Source: Chryseolinea soli | Lineage (GTDB): Bacteria; Bacteroidota; Bacteroidia; Cytophagales; Cyclobacteriaceae | Assembly (NCBI RefSeq): GCF_003589925.1 | Contig: NZ_CP032382.1 | Location: forward strand, 6,634,001-6,698,000 | Length of the DNA: 64,000 nucleotides | Reading direction: 5' to 3' | Part shown: piece by piece, positions 26,862 to 36,476 of the stretch | How the letters are laid out: each line of letters starts with the position of its first letter | Position numbering within the stretch: position 1 is the stretch's first letter | Position numbers and translations under genes: made by a program | Notes under the pieces: model-generated | What the model was told of the DNA's origin: nothing | Seen by the model: only the letters and a program-made list of their open reading frames with translations | Database searches by the model: none

Positions 26862-28184
26862 ATGAAAAAGTATCTCTCCCTTTCTCTGATGGTTTGTCTC
26901 TTGGCTTTTTCCGCGTGCTGGGAGCACGGGAAACAACCCGTAGCAAAAAAGTATCCGTCCACCGTAGCCACCACCTGGATCAATCTGCAACAGAAATTAA
27001 CGAAGACCACCGCGGGTTACAGTCCGGGCGTGACCGGGCGTGCGTTTGCCTATACCGGACTTTCGCTTTATGAATCCATCGTGCCGGGCATGCCGGGCTA
27101 TCGATCGATGGTGCCCTTGATGGGCGGGCCCACGATCAGTGTGCCGGCCAATTGCCAGTCGTTCTATTGGCCGGCCAGTGCAAACGCCGCGATGGCCAGC
27201 ATGATCCGGAATCTATTCGAAAGCACGTCGGCCGCCAACAAGGTCTCGATCGATTCGTTGGAAGCCGCATTCAACACCGAGTTTCACGGCGAGGTGCATG
27301 GCTCCGTGCTGCAAAACTCGGCCGACTTCGGCCGGAGTGTGGCAGAGGCCATCTTCGAATGGTCAAAGTCCGACGGCAGTCATGAAGCCTACAAGCCTCA
27401 GCCCAACACCTATGTTCCTCCGGTCGGCCCCGGCCTTTGGATCCCCACTCCTCCTGCGTTTGCGCCAGCAGCGTCGCCCTATGTGGGAAATGACCGGTCG
27501 TTCACACCCGGCATAGCCGCCCAGACGCAGCCCACCACCTTCCCACTGCCACCGTATTCTGAAGTGCCCGGTTCCAATTTCCGCGATATGGTGGTCTTCT
27601 CTTATAACCTTTCGCAATCGCTCACTCCCGCAGACATCATCACAGCGAAGTTCTGGGCCGACATCCCGGGCAACTATAACGGCACGGCCCACTTCACGAA
27701 TATCGCCACACAACTCATCATCGTAAAAAAACTAAAGCTCGACGAAGCCGCCCTGGTCTATGCGAAGCATGGCATTGCCCTTCGGGATGCTATCATTTCC
27801 ACTTTCAAAACGAAATATCGTTATAATGTGATCCGGCCCATCTCCTACATTCGCAACGTCATGGGGTTCACCAACTGGAACACCGTAGTCCCAACGCCGC
27901 CACATCCGGAGTTCAGTTCAGCGCACGCGGTTATCGGCAAAGCATCGTCGGTGGTGCTGGAGAGTTTCTTCGGCAAGAAGTGCGCCTTCGTTGACCGTAC
28001 ACACGAGGCCCTCTATGGCGCGCGATCCTACAACACCCTGGCCGAGTATGCAGAAGAGGGCGCATGGTCGCGCGTGCTCGCTGGAATTCACTACAACAAG
28101 ACGGCGGCCAACAGTCTCATCCAAGGCCAAGCCGTTGGGGACATGGTCAATAGCCTGCCGTTTAAAGTGGGTCACGATCGTTAG
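26862..28184 (+). CDS. Vanadium-dependent haloperoxidase-like lipoprotein (PAP2 superfamily)
   Basis: A signal peptide ends in a lipobox (LLAFSACWE), so it is a predicted lipoprotein of 440 residues. The C-terminal half carries the vanadate/phosphate-binding set of the PAP2/haloperoxidase superfamily: KYRYNVIRPISY, a PSGH-like block reading PEFSSAHAV, and SRVLAGIHYNKT with the ligand His. The N-terminal helical part (WINLQQKLTKTTAGYSPGVTGRAFAYTGLSLYES) is typical of Bacteroidota members. These may act as haloperoxidases or as acid phosphatases; sequence alone does not decide. Confidence 0.85.
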   Translation: MKKYLSLSLMVCLLAFSACWEHGKQPVAKKYPSTVATTWINLQQKLTKTTAGYSPGVTGRAFAYTGLSLYESIVPGMPGYRSMVPLMGGPTISVPANCQSFYWPASANAAMASMIRNLFESTSAANKVSIDSLEAAFNTEFHGEVHGSVLQNSADFGRSVAEAIFEWSKSDGSHEAYKPQPNTYVPPVGPGLWIPTPPAFAPAASPYVGNDRSFTPGIAAQTQPTTFPLPPYSEVPGSNFRDMVVFSYNLSQSLTPADIITAKFWADIPGNYNGTAHFTNIATQLIIVKKLKLDEAALVYAKHGIALRDAIISTFKTKYRYNVIRPISYIRNVMGFTNWNTVVPTPPHPEFSSAHAVIGKASSVVLESFFGKKCAFVDRTHEALYGARSYNTLAEYAEEGAWSRVLAGIHYNKTAANSLIQGQAVGDMVNSLPFKVGHDR

Positions 28185-28203
28185 GATTCGCATCCCAAAA
28201 AAA

Positions 28204-28287
28204 ACTTTGCGTTGACTTTGCGTCTCAGCGCCTTTGCGGCAAAATTTGAACCGCAAAGGCGCAGCGACGCAAGGAAAGGCGCAAAGT
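28204..28287. repeat. Palindromic GCAAAGGCGC-type repeat between convergent genes
   Basis: A perfect 12-bp core stem (GCGCCTTTGCGG with its complement) is extended by further imperfect pairing on both sides (CTTTGCG… with …CGCAAAG). It is related to the palindrome at 8926-8989 and, like it, lies between convergent stop codons. It probably ends transcription in both directions. Confidence 0.75.
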
Positions 28288-28300
28288 ATTAAGGCATGGC

Positions 28301-30169
28301 TTACTCGTTGCGCTGTTTCGTGAGTTCAACAATCGTCATCGTCATCGCAGGAAGGGTTAGCGTGCCGTTGGAGGTCTTGCCGGTGAGCACGTCTTTGCTG
28401 CCCTGGAAGTCTTTTGTTCGCTCCGCATAGTCCGACAGTTGTATGCTTTTATCGGTGCCGTTCAGGTTGACGGCGCACAGGATGGTTTGATCGTTGTCGT
28501 AGCGGAAATAGACATAGACGTTGTCTTTGGGAACGTATTGCGTGAGCTTCCCACTTTTGATGGCCGACGAAGATTTTCGATAGTTGGCGAGCGCTTTCAC
28601 GTAGGCCTGGGTCTCTCTTTCCTGGGGCGTGAGGTTCTCTTGCGTGAAGGCATTTTTCTTGTCGCCTTTCCAGCCGCCGGGGAAGTCGAGGCGCACCCAG
28701 CCATCGCGGGGATAGGTTGCCCCTTTCATGAGCACTTCGTCGCCGTAGTAGAATTGGGGAATGCCGCGGGTGGTGAGGAGCCAGCCGATGCCGATCCTGA
28801 ACTTGGCCACGTCTTCCTTCACTTGCGTGTAGAAGCGGTTCATGTCGTGGTTGTCGAGGAAGGTCACCAGTTTCATCGGGTCTTTGTACACGAAGTCGTG
28901 AGTGAGCATCGTGTAGTACTTGTTGAGCCCATCGTTGGGATTGTCCAGCGCGGCAGCGATGTTGAAAGCCGTTTGGAAATCGGTGACACCCGGGAGGTTG
29001 CTCTTGAAGGGGACGATGAGATTGTTCTCCATGAAGTAGGATTGATTCAGCGGACTTCCCACCCAGGTCTCGCCAAACAGATGCAGCTTGGGATATTCCT
29101 CAAGGAGTGCTGCATTGCAGCGGTTCATGAACTCCAGTCCATTGTAGATGTACGTGTCGATGCGCCAGGCGTCCACCCCAAATTCTTCCACACTCCACAG
29201 CGCATTTTGGATGAGGTAGTTGGCCATGTAAGGATTCTCGTGGTTGAGATCGGGCATCATGGGAGTGAACCATCCGTCGGCCATCCGTTTGCGGTCGGTC
29301 TCTGTGCCGTGGGGGTCCATCCAGGCGCCGTCGCGGTAGTTGGTGTTGGTGTAGGCCGGCCATTCGTGGAGCCAGTCTTTCATGGGTTTGTCCTGGACCG
29401 TGAAGTGGTACAGACCGGCGTGATTGTAGACGGCATCCTGAACGAGGCGCATGCCGCGTTTGTGCAGTTCGTCGCTCAGCTTTTTATAGGCGTCGCTCCC
29501 CCCAAATCTAGGATCGATCTCGTAATGATTGGTCATCGCATAGCCGTGCTCGGTGCGGTTGGGCATGTCGTTCTCGATGACGGGCGTCATCCAAAGCGCG
29601 GTCACGCCGAGGCCCTGGAGATAGTCTAGGTGATCGATGACCCCTTGAAGGTCGCCGCCGTGGCGGTGATAGATCGAATCGCGGTTCAGAGTCTGATCGC
29701 GCATACCCGCCACATGGTCGTTGGTGACGTCGCCATTGCTGAAGCGGTCGGGCATGAGCAGGTAGATGAAATCGCCGGCATCAATGCCTTGCGCAAAAGC
29801 TTTACCCTTGCCGGCCCGCCGGGGCTGAAGCGCCCAGGTCACGGATTTGGTTTTCCCTTTGCGGACAAAATCGATGGAAACATTTCCGGGTTTTGTGCCG
29901 GGCGCCACCGTGAGATCGAGCGCATAGTAGTGGGCATTTTCAAGCCGGTCGATCTTGTCAAGCGTGACACCGGGATAGTTGATCCGCACATCGGCCTGGT
30001 TAAAATCCGCCTGGGTGCTCCTGACCAGCAACTGGACTTTGTTCCATTTCATGTCCACCCACCAATGCGGCGGATACACGTCGGGAGACTGCGCTTTGGC
30101 ATGCAGGAAACACAAGGCAAAGCAAACCGGCAAAACTATTTTCATGAACGCGGGTGTCGTTGGTTTCAT
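28301..30169 (-). CDS. GH13 neopullulanase/cyclomaltodextrinase-like enzyme (SusA-like), periplasmic
   Basis: The ATG at 30169 gives a signal peptide (…MKIVLPVCFALCFLHAKAQ); an upstream start at 30283 would add a His-rich tail from the neighbouring gene's end. Residues about 25-125 are the N-terminal beta-sandwich of cyclodextrin-degrading enzymes (VYPPHWWVDMKWNKVQLLVR). The catalytic barrel shows the four GH13 regions: DAVYNH, GVDAWRIDTY (nucleophile Asp), LFGETW (acid/base Glu) and FLDNHDMNR. It should cut imported malto-oligosaccharides or cyclodextrins in the periplasm. It is the last gene of the sus operon, 23 nt after the secreted amylase. Confidence 0.92.
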   Translation of the reverse strand: MKPTTPAFMKIVLPVCFALCFLHAKAQSPDVYPPHWWVDMKWNKVQLLVRSTQADFNQADVRINYPGVTLDKIDRLENAHYYALDLTVAPGTKPGNVSIDFVRKGKTKSVTWALQPRRAGKGKAFAQGIDAGDFIYLLMPDRFSNGDVTNDHVAGMRDQTLNRDSIYHRHGGDLQGVIDHLDYLQGLGVTALWMTPVIENDMPNRTEHGYAMTNHYEIDPRFGGSDAYKKLSDELHKRGMRLVQDAVYNHAGLYHFTVQDKPMKDWLHEWPAYTNTNYRDGAWMDPHGTETDRKRMADGWFTPMMPDLNHENPYMANYLIQNALWSVEEFGVDAWRIDTYIYNGLEFMNRCNAALLEEYPKLHLFGETWVGSPLNQSYFMENNLIVPFKSNLPGVTDFQTAFNIAAALDNPNDGLNKYYTMLTHDFVYKDPMKLVTFLDNHDMNRFYTQVKEDVAKFRIGIGWLLTTRGIPQFYYGDEVLMKGATYPRDGWVRLDFPGGWKGDKKNAFTQENLTPQERETQAYVKALANYRKSSSAIKSGKLTQYVPKDNVYVYFRYDNDQTILCAVNLNGTDKSIQLSDYAERTKDFQGSKDVLTGKTSNGTLTLPAMTMTIVELTKQRNE

Positions 30170-30192
30170 GGTGTGGGGATAAAGTGAGGTGG

Positions 30193-33021
30193 TCAATTTT
30201 TGATGATGGTGGTGGTGTACTGGGTCGTTCCCTTTCCAATCTTTAAAATGTATAAGCCGGGAGCAAAGGACGTGGCATCCCAATGGTTCCGGTCTACTTT
30301 GTGCAGGGACATCGGTTGTCCCAACGTGTTGAAAGCACGAACGTCGAGGTCGCTTTTATCGGCCGCGTCGATCTGCAACACACCGCTGGATGGATTGGGA
30401 TAGACCGTATAGGAAAATTTCGGACGCTCCTCCTCTACCCCGGTAATGGTTTTCAAGGCCACATCGGTGTAGAGCCTGTACTCACCCGGTTGCAGCGTCA
30501 TGCTCACGGACGTGGTGGTCACAGATAACGGCGTTGCTTTGACATAGTCATACCATGTGCCGGCATGCAGAAACGTTACGGTGACGTTTTGTGGCGTCAC
30601 ATCAAAATTCCCTACGATCTGCACATTCATCTGGCTGGCATCCGAAGGCGTCGCGGTGTAGGGATTGTTCAGTAACGTGATCTGTTTTAGCAATTGATTC
30701 CCCGTGGTGATGGTGGCGTCACCCTTCGTGAAAACGCTATACGTGTTTCGAAGCCGGATGAGGTCGGCCACGTGATCGTGCAAAGCCGCGCGCTCGGGCA
30801 CGGTTTGATAGTTCCACAACACAGGCTTGGCCGTTACGCGGCAATCGGTGCTGATGGTGCCATCGGTGCAGCGGTTGATGCTTTGATCATATCCCAGCTC
30901 TTCAAATTCCCACAGCATCTTCGGCCCCGGCAGCGTGTAGAAAAAGGTAGCGGCAGCTTTCATGCGATTCAATGCGGTGGCCAGTGTCTTCACCGAATAC
31001 GTGCCGGATGAATTTCCATAATTCAGCGCCTTATACATCATGCGTTCCTCGTCATGACTCTCCATATAGGACACCAGTCGCGGATCGGTCCAACTGCGAG
31101 TCTTGTAATACCCCCACGAAATATCCGAGCCGGTGCCAAAGCCCATGGCCGTCTGCGTGTAGGCGTAGTTCTCATTTCCCCACAGCATGAGGCCGTCGGC
31201 AGCAAGAACTGTTTCCTCTGAGTTGTCGGCAAAATGTTCCAGGATGAGATAGGCATCGGGTGTGTGCGAGCGGACGCGGGCCGCCATACGTTTCAGGATG
31301 TCGATGCGCGATTGGTCATACGCGGACCAGGCCGCCACATCGCTGCCGGAATTTTTCTGTGTAAATCCTTTCGACAAGTCATAGCGAAATCCATCAACTT
31401 TATATTCGTTCAGCCAATGATAGTTTATGGTGTCGACGTATTGCTGCGTGTATTTGCTTTCGTGGTTCATGTCAAAGAAAACGCTATACGGGTGGGTAGC
31501 CGTCACGTTAAACCACTTGTTGGTGGGATTGGGTTTCATGGCGGTGAAATCAAAATCCATCATCACATAGGCATTGGGGAGGTCCTGATGGTTCAATACC
31601 ATGTCCATGATCACGGCGATGCCGTTCAGATGGCAGATGTCTATAAATTCTTTGAACTTATTTTTGCTGCCATAATATTTATCGGGGGCAAACATGAACG
31701 TGGGGTTGTAGCCCCAACTGTCGTTGCCGTTGAATTCGGTGATGGGCATCAGCTCGATGGCGTTGATGCCGAGTTTCTTAAAATAGCCGATCGTGTCCAT
31801 GAGGCTCTGGTAGGTCCGGGCATTGTCGCCAAAGAAGTCGCGGATGTGCAACTCATAGATGACGAGATTTTCAGGGGCCGGCTTATGATAATCCGAGGCT
31901 GTCCAAGCAAAGGGTGTTTGTGCCGTCTGCAACACGGCCACGCGGTTGAAATACCATTGCGTGTTGAGGGCTTGCGAAGGATAAGACTTTAAACTGGGAT
32001 AGGTTGTCGCCGGAATATATTGGTCATCCGGGTCCAGCACTTTGTCGGCAAATGGGTCGGCGATCTTTATGGATTCATCCACCAGGTATTGGAAGCCATA
32101 CTCCTCTCCGGCTACGAGTCCGCTCAGGGTGAGCCAAAAATGCTCGCCATCTTTTTTCATTTTATAGTCCTCGTCGATGGCCCAGTCGTTAAAGTCGCCG
32201 AGCACATACACAGAAGTCTTGCCCGGTGCCAGCAAGCTGAGTGTCGCCTGGCTTGGGTCGCCGCTGTTATAATTTATACCGTCGACAATGCCTGCGGGGC
32301 GCGGCGCATTTGCAGTGGCGGTGCGAACATAATAGGCAAAGGTGCTGGTCTTGGTGTCCGTGCCATTGTTGGCCGATCCTTCCACCGTGACCGAGCCTTC
32401 CGTTTCGGTTACCGTGTGTGTATAGTTCAATGTTGTGTTTTGAACGATGCTGGCTTTTGAAACACCACCCACTTTTATTTCGAGATCGGCTGTGGCCGAT
32501 GCCTTTAGGGTCATGGGGATCTGATCACCCGTGTTCACAAAAAAGGTGGATTGAGTTGGGGTTGTGAACTTGACAGAGAAGCCGGTGGTGATGGTGATGT
32601 ATTTATCGACATCCGTCTGCTTGTTCTCGCTCCAGTCGCGGCTTTTTAACTTCAAGCCGATTTGCGTGATCGCAGAGGCGGGTTTGTTGAAGAACGTCGT
32701 CGGTGTGAAGGTGATCGTGTATTTGTCGGGGTTGGTTGTTAGCCGGTAGCACTTCGCGGCATCTTGCCCGGGCGATGTGGCGGGATTAACGTTGGTGGGT
32801 GCGTCGACGGAATTGCCGCCGGCGTCTTTGAGCCACGTCCAGATGTAAACGGGGTTGGTGTCGTTGTTCCACGCGAACTTATCAAGGCTGGTGCCGGAGA
32901 CGTCGACGGTGATGGTGACCGGTTGGTCGGCAACGGGGAACGCCGGGACGGTGGTTACGATTTGGGCATGGGAGAATTGTGTGATGTAAATGAGAAAGAG
33001 TGGTATAAGTATCCGTTTCAT
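30193..33021 (-). CDS. Secreted multidomain GH13 amylase/pullulanase-like enzyme with T9SS sorting tail
   Basis: The ATG at 33021 yields a Sec signal (MKRILIPLFLIYITQFSHAQ) and 942 residues. An N-terminal starch-binding-like domain (VDVSGTSLDKFAW…) precedes a CBM48-like sandwich (SVYVLGDFNDWAIDEDYKM; FQYLVDESIKIADPFAD). The GH13 barrel has VIMDMVLNHQD, VDGFRYDLSKGF (nucleophile Asp), YLILEHFAD (acid/base Glu) and MESHDEERM. The last ~75 residues are a type A T9SS sorting domain (YPNPSSGVLQID … APGLYILKI), so the enzyme is exported through the Por system and held at the cell surface. It should make the oligosaccharides that SusC/SusD import. Confidence 0.93.
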   Translation of the reverse strand: MKRILIPLFLIYITQFSHAQIVTTVPAFPVADQPVTITVDVSGTSLDKFAWNNDTNPVYIWTWLKDAGGNSVDAPTNVNPATSPGQDAAKCYRLTTNPDKYTITFTPTTFFNKPASAITQIGLKLKSRDWSENKQTDVDKYITITTGFSVKFTTPTQSTFFVNTGDQIPMTLKASATADLEIKVGGVSKASIVQNTTLNYTHTVTETEGSVTVEGSANNGTDTKTSTFAYYVRTATANAPRPAGIVDGINYNSGDPSQATLSLLAPGKTSVYVLGDFNDWAIDEDYKMKKDGEHFWLTLSGLVAGEEYGFQYLVDESIKIADPFADKVLDPDDQYIPATTYPSLKSYPSQALNTQWYFNRVAVLQTAQTPFAWTASDYHKPAPENLVIYELHIRDFFGDNARTYQSLMDTIGYFKKLGINAIELMPITEFNGNDSWGYNPTFMFAPDKYYGSKNKFKEFIDICHLNGIAVIMDMVLNHQDLPNAYVMMDFDFTAMKPNPTNKWFNVTATHPYSVFFDMNHESKYTQQYVDTINYHWLNEYKVDGFRYDLSKGFTQKNSGSDVAAWSAYDQSRIDILKRMAARVRSHTPDAYLILEHFADNSEETVLAADGLMLWGNENYAYTQTAMGFGTGSDISWGYYKTRSWTDPRLVSYMESHDEERMMYKALNYGNSSGTYSVKTLATALNRMKAAATFFYTLPGPKMLWEFEELGYDQSINRCTDGTISTDCRVTAKPVLWNYQTVPERAALHDHVADLIRLRNTYSVFTKGDATITTGNQLLKQITLLNNPYTATPSDASQMNVQIVGNFDVTPQNVTVTFLHAGTWYDYVKATPLSVTTTSVSMTLQPGEYRLYTDVALKTITGVEEERPKFSYTVYPNPSSGVLQIDAADKSDLDVRAFNTLGQPMSLHKVDRNHWDATSFAPGLYILKIGKGTTQYTTTIIKN

Positions 33022-33097
33022 CCCGTTGTGATTTGTGAGTGTTTTTGCTTGCGAACAAATGTGTTTACGTACGTCGGTGTGTACCCTCCGAATTCGT

Positions 33098-33116
33098 GTT
33101 GGTGAAGAACACCAAC
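33098..33116 (-). promoter_or_regulatory. Leader hairpin before the secreted amylase gene
   Basis: A 7-bp stem (33098-33104 with 33110-33116) and 5-nt loop lie about 77 nt upstream of the amylase start codon, downstream of the terminator-like structure at 33135-33180. It may stabilise or regulate the processed downstream message. Confidence 0.35.
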
Positions 33117-33134
33117 GTGGGCGATATGGGTGGT

Positions 33135-33180
33135 AAAAAAAGCTGGCGGGTGAGAACATCCAGCAGCCAGCGCTGGATGT
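33135..33180 (-). terminator. Intra-operon terminator/attenuator between susE-like gene and amylase gene
   Basis: On the minus strand, 28 nt after the susE-like stop codon, a 9-bp stem (33172-33180 with 33156-33164) with a 7-nt loop is followed 14 nt later by seven T residues (33135-33141). The 186-nt gap that holds it is the longest inside the sus operon. It probably reduces read-through from the binding-protein genes into the enzyme genes. Confidence 0.55.
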
Positions 33181-33207
33181 GTCTCCCCTACCAACTTTTC
33201 GCAAACA

Positions 33208-34827
33208 TCATTTCTTTGTGATCGTGTACGTATATCCTGTCGGGGCAAGGTTGAGTTCGATGAGGTAGGTTCCGTCACCGGGTGACTTTATGTTTCCTCC
33301 ACCATATTCCAACCATCCGTCGGCATTGCTGTCGCCAAAATTGATGTCCCAGCTGTTGTTGGCTCTGAACTTCAGTTCATGCGTACCGCCGGTGAGCACA
33401 ATGTTGTCGATGGACAGGGTGTAGGTTCCCATACCGCCGGTGAGCGTCAACACGCCCGGGTCGGGGTCGTTGGCAGGCCATCCGCCGGGAGTGGCATCGC
33501 CCACTACTGCCCACGTGGTGAGGGTCGTCGTATATTTCAAGGTGAGGAAGTCGGCAGTGATGCGATAGAATCCATCGGTCGGCACCTGGATGTTGTTGCC
33601 TCCATCCTGTACGAGGTTACCGTCCGTGCTCTTGCCCCACGCGCCAGCCCAATCCTGAACCTGCAGGAACTTGAATCCACCGTTGGTGTCGGTATGCTTC
33701 AGGTAGGCATACATTTCAAATTTGCCATCTGCCGTTTTCATAAACTGAACGGACGCACCGGGATTCCAACCGGCCGACGAGGCATCGCCGACGAGGTATA
33801 ATTTATCGGGATACGGGTAGCGCACGAGCGTGATCGTGTACTTCAACGTGGCATCGTTAAACGTTATCTTATAAAATGCATCTGCGCCGTCCCACACAAA
33901 ATTAGGGCCGTATTCGGCTGCTGTTCCCTCTTTGTCAGAGTCGCCATAGTTCTTTCCTTTGAAATAAGGGCTCTCGGAGAATTTGAATTCGTCGTTGGGC
34001 TTCAGTCGCACTTCGGCAAGCTCCCAGCTGTTGTCGGCTTTCAATTGGAACTTGCTTTCGTCGCCTTCAAAATTATTGAAGTTGCCCAACACATAAAGGC
34101 CCGAGAGGTTGGTCTTGAAATTCACAGCAGGCTTCACGGAATACGCGAGGGTCTGGTCGTTGAACGTGATGTTGACAAGGCCCGAGAATTTACAATCCGT
34201 GTTGCCATTACCACCTTCGGCGTGGTTGGAGTTCATCAAACCATCACAACCGGGATCGCCCCAATCTTCGTCGGTCCAGTCCGGTGTGTTTTTCAGTTTC
34301 CAGGCTTTGCCTTGCAGATCGACGTTCTTGATCTCCCAGGTAAAGTCGCTGATCAGCGTCAACTCTGCAGCACCCCAACCGTTGAATTCACCGGCGATAT
34401 ACATTTTCGTGTTCTTGGCCGGGTATAAGGTTTGGGAAACACTGAAAGGCACCGATTTTTCAATCGTCAGGTTGCGGGAATTTACACCGGTGATTTCCAT
34501 GGTATAGGCACCCAGTGGCAGCGCAGCTGAATTGAAGTCGCTTGACTTGGCCACGAGGGAATCCTTTGTCCCGCTAAGGGCTTTTGTCATCGTATACAAA
34601 GTCGTGCCGGCTTCGTCTTTCAACGTCAGCGTTCCGGAGGTCAGCGGGGCGCCGCTCACCAAGACGGCCTTCAAATCAAACGTGCCGATCTTCACGCTAA
34701 CGGTTGGGCTGGAGCTGAAGACCGTTGGAGGAAAGCTGAGCTGTCCTTCCACGTCCTCCACCTTATCCTGGCAGGAATAGAGCGCGGCGGCAAAAATGAG
34801 CGAAAAATATAGAAATAGCTTTTTCAT
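33208..34827 (-). CDS. SusE/SusF-like starch-binding surface lipoprotein
   Basis: The start at 34827 gives a lipoprotein signal (MKKLFLYFSLIFAAALYSCQ). An N-terminal SusE-type domain (FPPTVFSSSPTVSV…) is followed by four tandem starch-binding-like modules starting near MYIAGEFNGWGAAEL, LYVLGNFNNFEGDES, LYLVGDASSAGWNPG and WAVVGDATPGGWPAN. Each shows the aromatic and Asn/Gly pattern of SusE/SusF carbohydrate modules. With 539 residues it is closer to SusF in module number. It should hold starch at the cell surface for the secreted amylase and SusD. Confidence 0.88.
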   Translation of the reverse strand: MKKLFLYFSLIFAAALYSCQDKVEDVEGQLSFPPTVFSSSPTVSVKIGTFDLKAVLVSGAPLTSGTLTLKDEAGTTLYTMTKALSGTKDSLVAKSSDFNSAALPLGAYTMEITGVNSRNLTIEKSVPFSVSQTLYPAKNTKMYIAGEFNGWGAAELTLISDFTWEIKNVDLQGKAWKLKNTPDWTDEDWGDPGCDGLMNSNHAEGGNGNTDCKFSGLVNITFNDQTLAYSVKPAVNFKTNLSGLYVLGNFNNFEGDESKFQLKADNSWELAEVRLKPNDEFKFSESPYFKGKNYGDSDKEGTAAEYGPNFVWDGADAFYKITFNDATLKYTITLVRYPYPDKLYLVGDASSAGWNPGASVQFMKTADGKFEMYAYLKHTDTNGGFKFLQVQDWAGAWGKSTDGNLVQDGGNNIQVPTDGFYRITADFLTLKYTTTLTTWAVVGDATPGGWPANDPDPGVLTLTGGMGTYTLSIDNIVLTGGTHELKFRANNSWDINFGDSNADGWLEYGGGNIKSPGDGTYLIELNLAPTGYTYTITKK

Positions 34828-34840
34828 GTTTATGTCAGTT

Positions 34841-36445
34841 TTAGTAACCGTCATTCTGTTTTAATTTCGTATTGGCCGTCAAGGCTGCCGAGGGAATAGG
34901 GAACACGTTGCGGAACGCTTGGGTTTGCTTTCCGGCAGCGCTTTCGCCGCCTTTCCAAGGCCAGATGGCACGCGGGTCGCTGTTATCGCTCACCGTCAGC
35001 AAGCCAAAGCGAACCAGGTCGGTTCTTCTGTGACACTCCCAACTGAGCTCACGACCGCGCTCGTCGATGATGAAACTGAGCGTGAGATCGGAAGCCTGGA
35101 GGTTTCCATTCGTATTGCCATAGGCGCGGACGCGCAGTTGGTTGACGTAACCCAAAGCTGTGCCGGCATCGCCACCGGAACCGCCTCTCAAAACGGCTTC
35201 AGCGTACATGAGATAAACATCGCCCAAACGGAACATCGGGAAATCAGTGTCGGCAAACGTGGTGTTGCTGCCCGGGGCTCCCGTAGAGCTCACGTTCTGG
35301 AATTTCGGATGTGCATAGCCCTGATTGAAACTCGTGTTCGGTGTCGAGGGTATGTCTTTCGATTGGCCATCGGTGTAGAAGTTGCCACGACCGTCAGCAG
35401 GTGCAAACAAATTCACAATGTTCGCCGTAACGCGAAGACCGGCCCAGCCGCCATCGATGCCATAGTCAGAAGGTTTCATTTTGTCGCCTCCCACAGCCGC
35501 GTGGGCCAGGAAGGTTGTACCGCCATAGGTCTTCGTATAGGTTCCATCAAACGCCACCGGGAAAATGATCTCGGGTGACTTGTGATTGTCGGCCAGGAAG
35601 AGATTGCCATATACCGGGTCGAGCGTGTAGGCGTTGGACGCAATGATCTTGTTCAAATACGTCAACGACTCGGTATACTTCTCTGCACCAATGTAGGTCT
35701 CGGCGTTGAGATACAATTTTGCCAACAGCATCCAGGCAGAAGCCTGGTCGACGCGGGCATATTCCATGGTCTTGGGTTTGCCCAGGTCAGGTTCCACGGC
35801 GAGCAGTTCACTTTCGATGTAGTTGAACACATCTTGCTTGCCGCCTGCCGGCTGCCCGGGAGCATCCGTGCCGATGGGGTTTGTTTCAGGCACCAGCGGA
35901 ATGCTGCCGAACATGTCGAGGCCATGCCAGTAGCTCAGTGCACGGAGGAAACGCACCTCGGCGCGGTATTGTTTGATGTCCGCCTTCATGGCATCGGTAA
36001 CGCCACGTGTAGCCAGCAAATCATCGGTGGTCTGACGCAGAAATTCGTTGGCCATCGACACCTGGAAATAGACGCGGTTGAACATGGCATTGATAAATTC
36101 GCTTTGCGAGGTCCAGTTCTGGAAGTGCAGGGTTTGGATGGTACCGTCGTTCCAGCCGATCACAGCTTCATCGGTGGGAAGCTCTTGCAAGTTGAAGTAC
36201 ATGCGGATGTATTGCGAGAACCCGCCATCGATGCCGCTGATGTCGGAGTTACCATCACCGGACGATTGACCACCAATGGCCAAGCCGGCATATACTTTGG
36301 CGAGCGATTGCTTGTAGGCCGCAGGGTCGGTAAAAACCACATCCCCTACCGCCGCATTCTTGGGCGTTACGTCCAGGTCGGTGCAGCCAAACACCCCGCC
36401 TAAAAGGACGATGAACGCTATTCGTAGTATCTTTTTATTTTCCAT
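34841..36445 (-). CDS. susD: SusD-like (RagB/SusD family) starch-binding lipoprotein
   Basis: The 534-residue protein has a lipobox (LGGVFGCTDLD) and the family's N-terminal TPR-like region (VVFTDPAAYKQSLAKVYAGLA). The middle contains LRALSYWHGLDMFGSIPLV, a SusD hallmark, and the C-terminus FPIPSAALTANTKLKQNDGY is standard. SusD caps the SusC transporter and captures oligosaccharides. The assignment to starch rests on the two GH13 genes and the SusE-like gene in the operon. The gene lies 31 nt after susC. Confidence 0.93.
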   Translation of the reverse strand: MENKKILRIAFIVLLGGVFGCTDLDVTPKNAAVGDVVFTDPAAYKQSLAKVYAGLAIGGQSSGDGNSDISGIDGGFSQYIRMYFNLQELPTDEAVIGWNDGTIQTLHFQNWTSQSEFINAMFNRVYFQVSMANEFLRQTTDDLLATRGVTDAMKADIKQYRAEVRFLRALSYWHGLDMFGSIPLVPETNPIGTDAPGQPAGGKQDVFNYIESELLAVEPDLGKPKTMEYARVDQASAWMLLAKLYLNAETYIGAEKYTESLTYLNKIIASNAYTLDPVYGNLFLADNHKSPEIIFPVAFDGTYTKTYGGTTFLAHAAVGGDKMKPSDYGIDGGWAGLRVTANIVNLFAPADGRGNFYTDGQSKDIPSTPNTSFNQGYAHPKFQNVSSTGAPGSNTTFADTDFPMFRLGDVYLMYAEAVLRGGSGGDAGTALGYVNQLRVRAYGNTNGNLQASDLTLSFIIDERGRELSWECHRRTDLVRFGLLTVSDNSDPRAIWPWKGGESAAGKQTQAFRNVFPIPSAALTANTKLKQNDGY

Positions 36446-36476
36446 ATAGAATAATGTCAGTTGTTATGAATAAGGA

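Noticed and set aside
28439..29629. A 396-codon plus-strand frame opposite the neopullulanase gene
   Set aside because: It is antisense to a gene with all four GH13 motifs and has no domain of its own; the long frame follows from codon bias.
30170..30283. N-terminal extension of the neopullulanase with five consecutive His residues
   Set aside because: The extension comes from reading through the end of the upstream amylase gene; the ATG at 30169 gives a signal peptide and the normal mature start, so the His run is not a biological feature.
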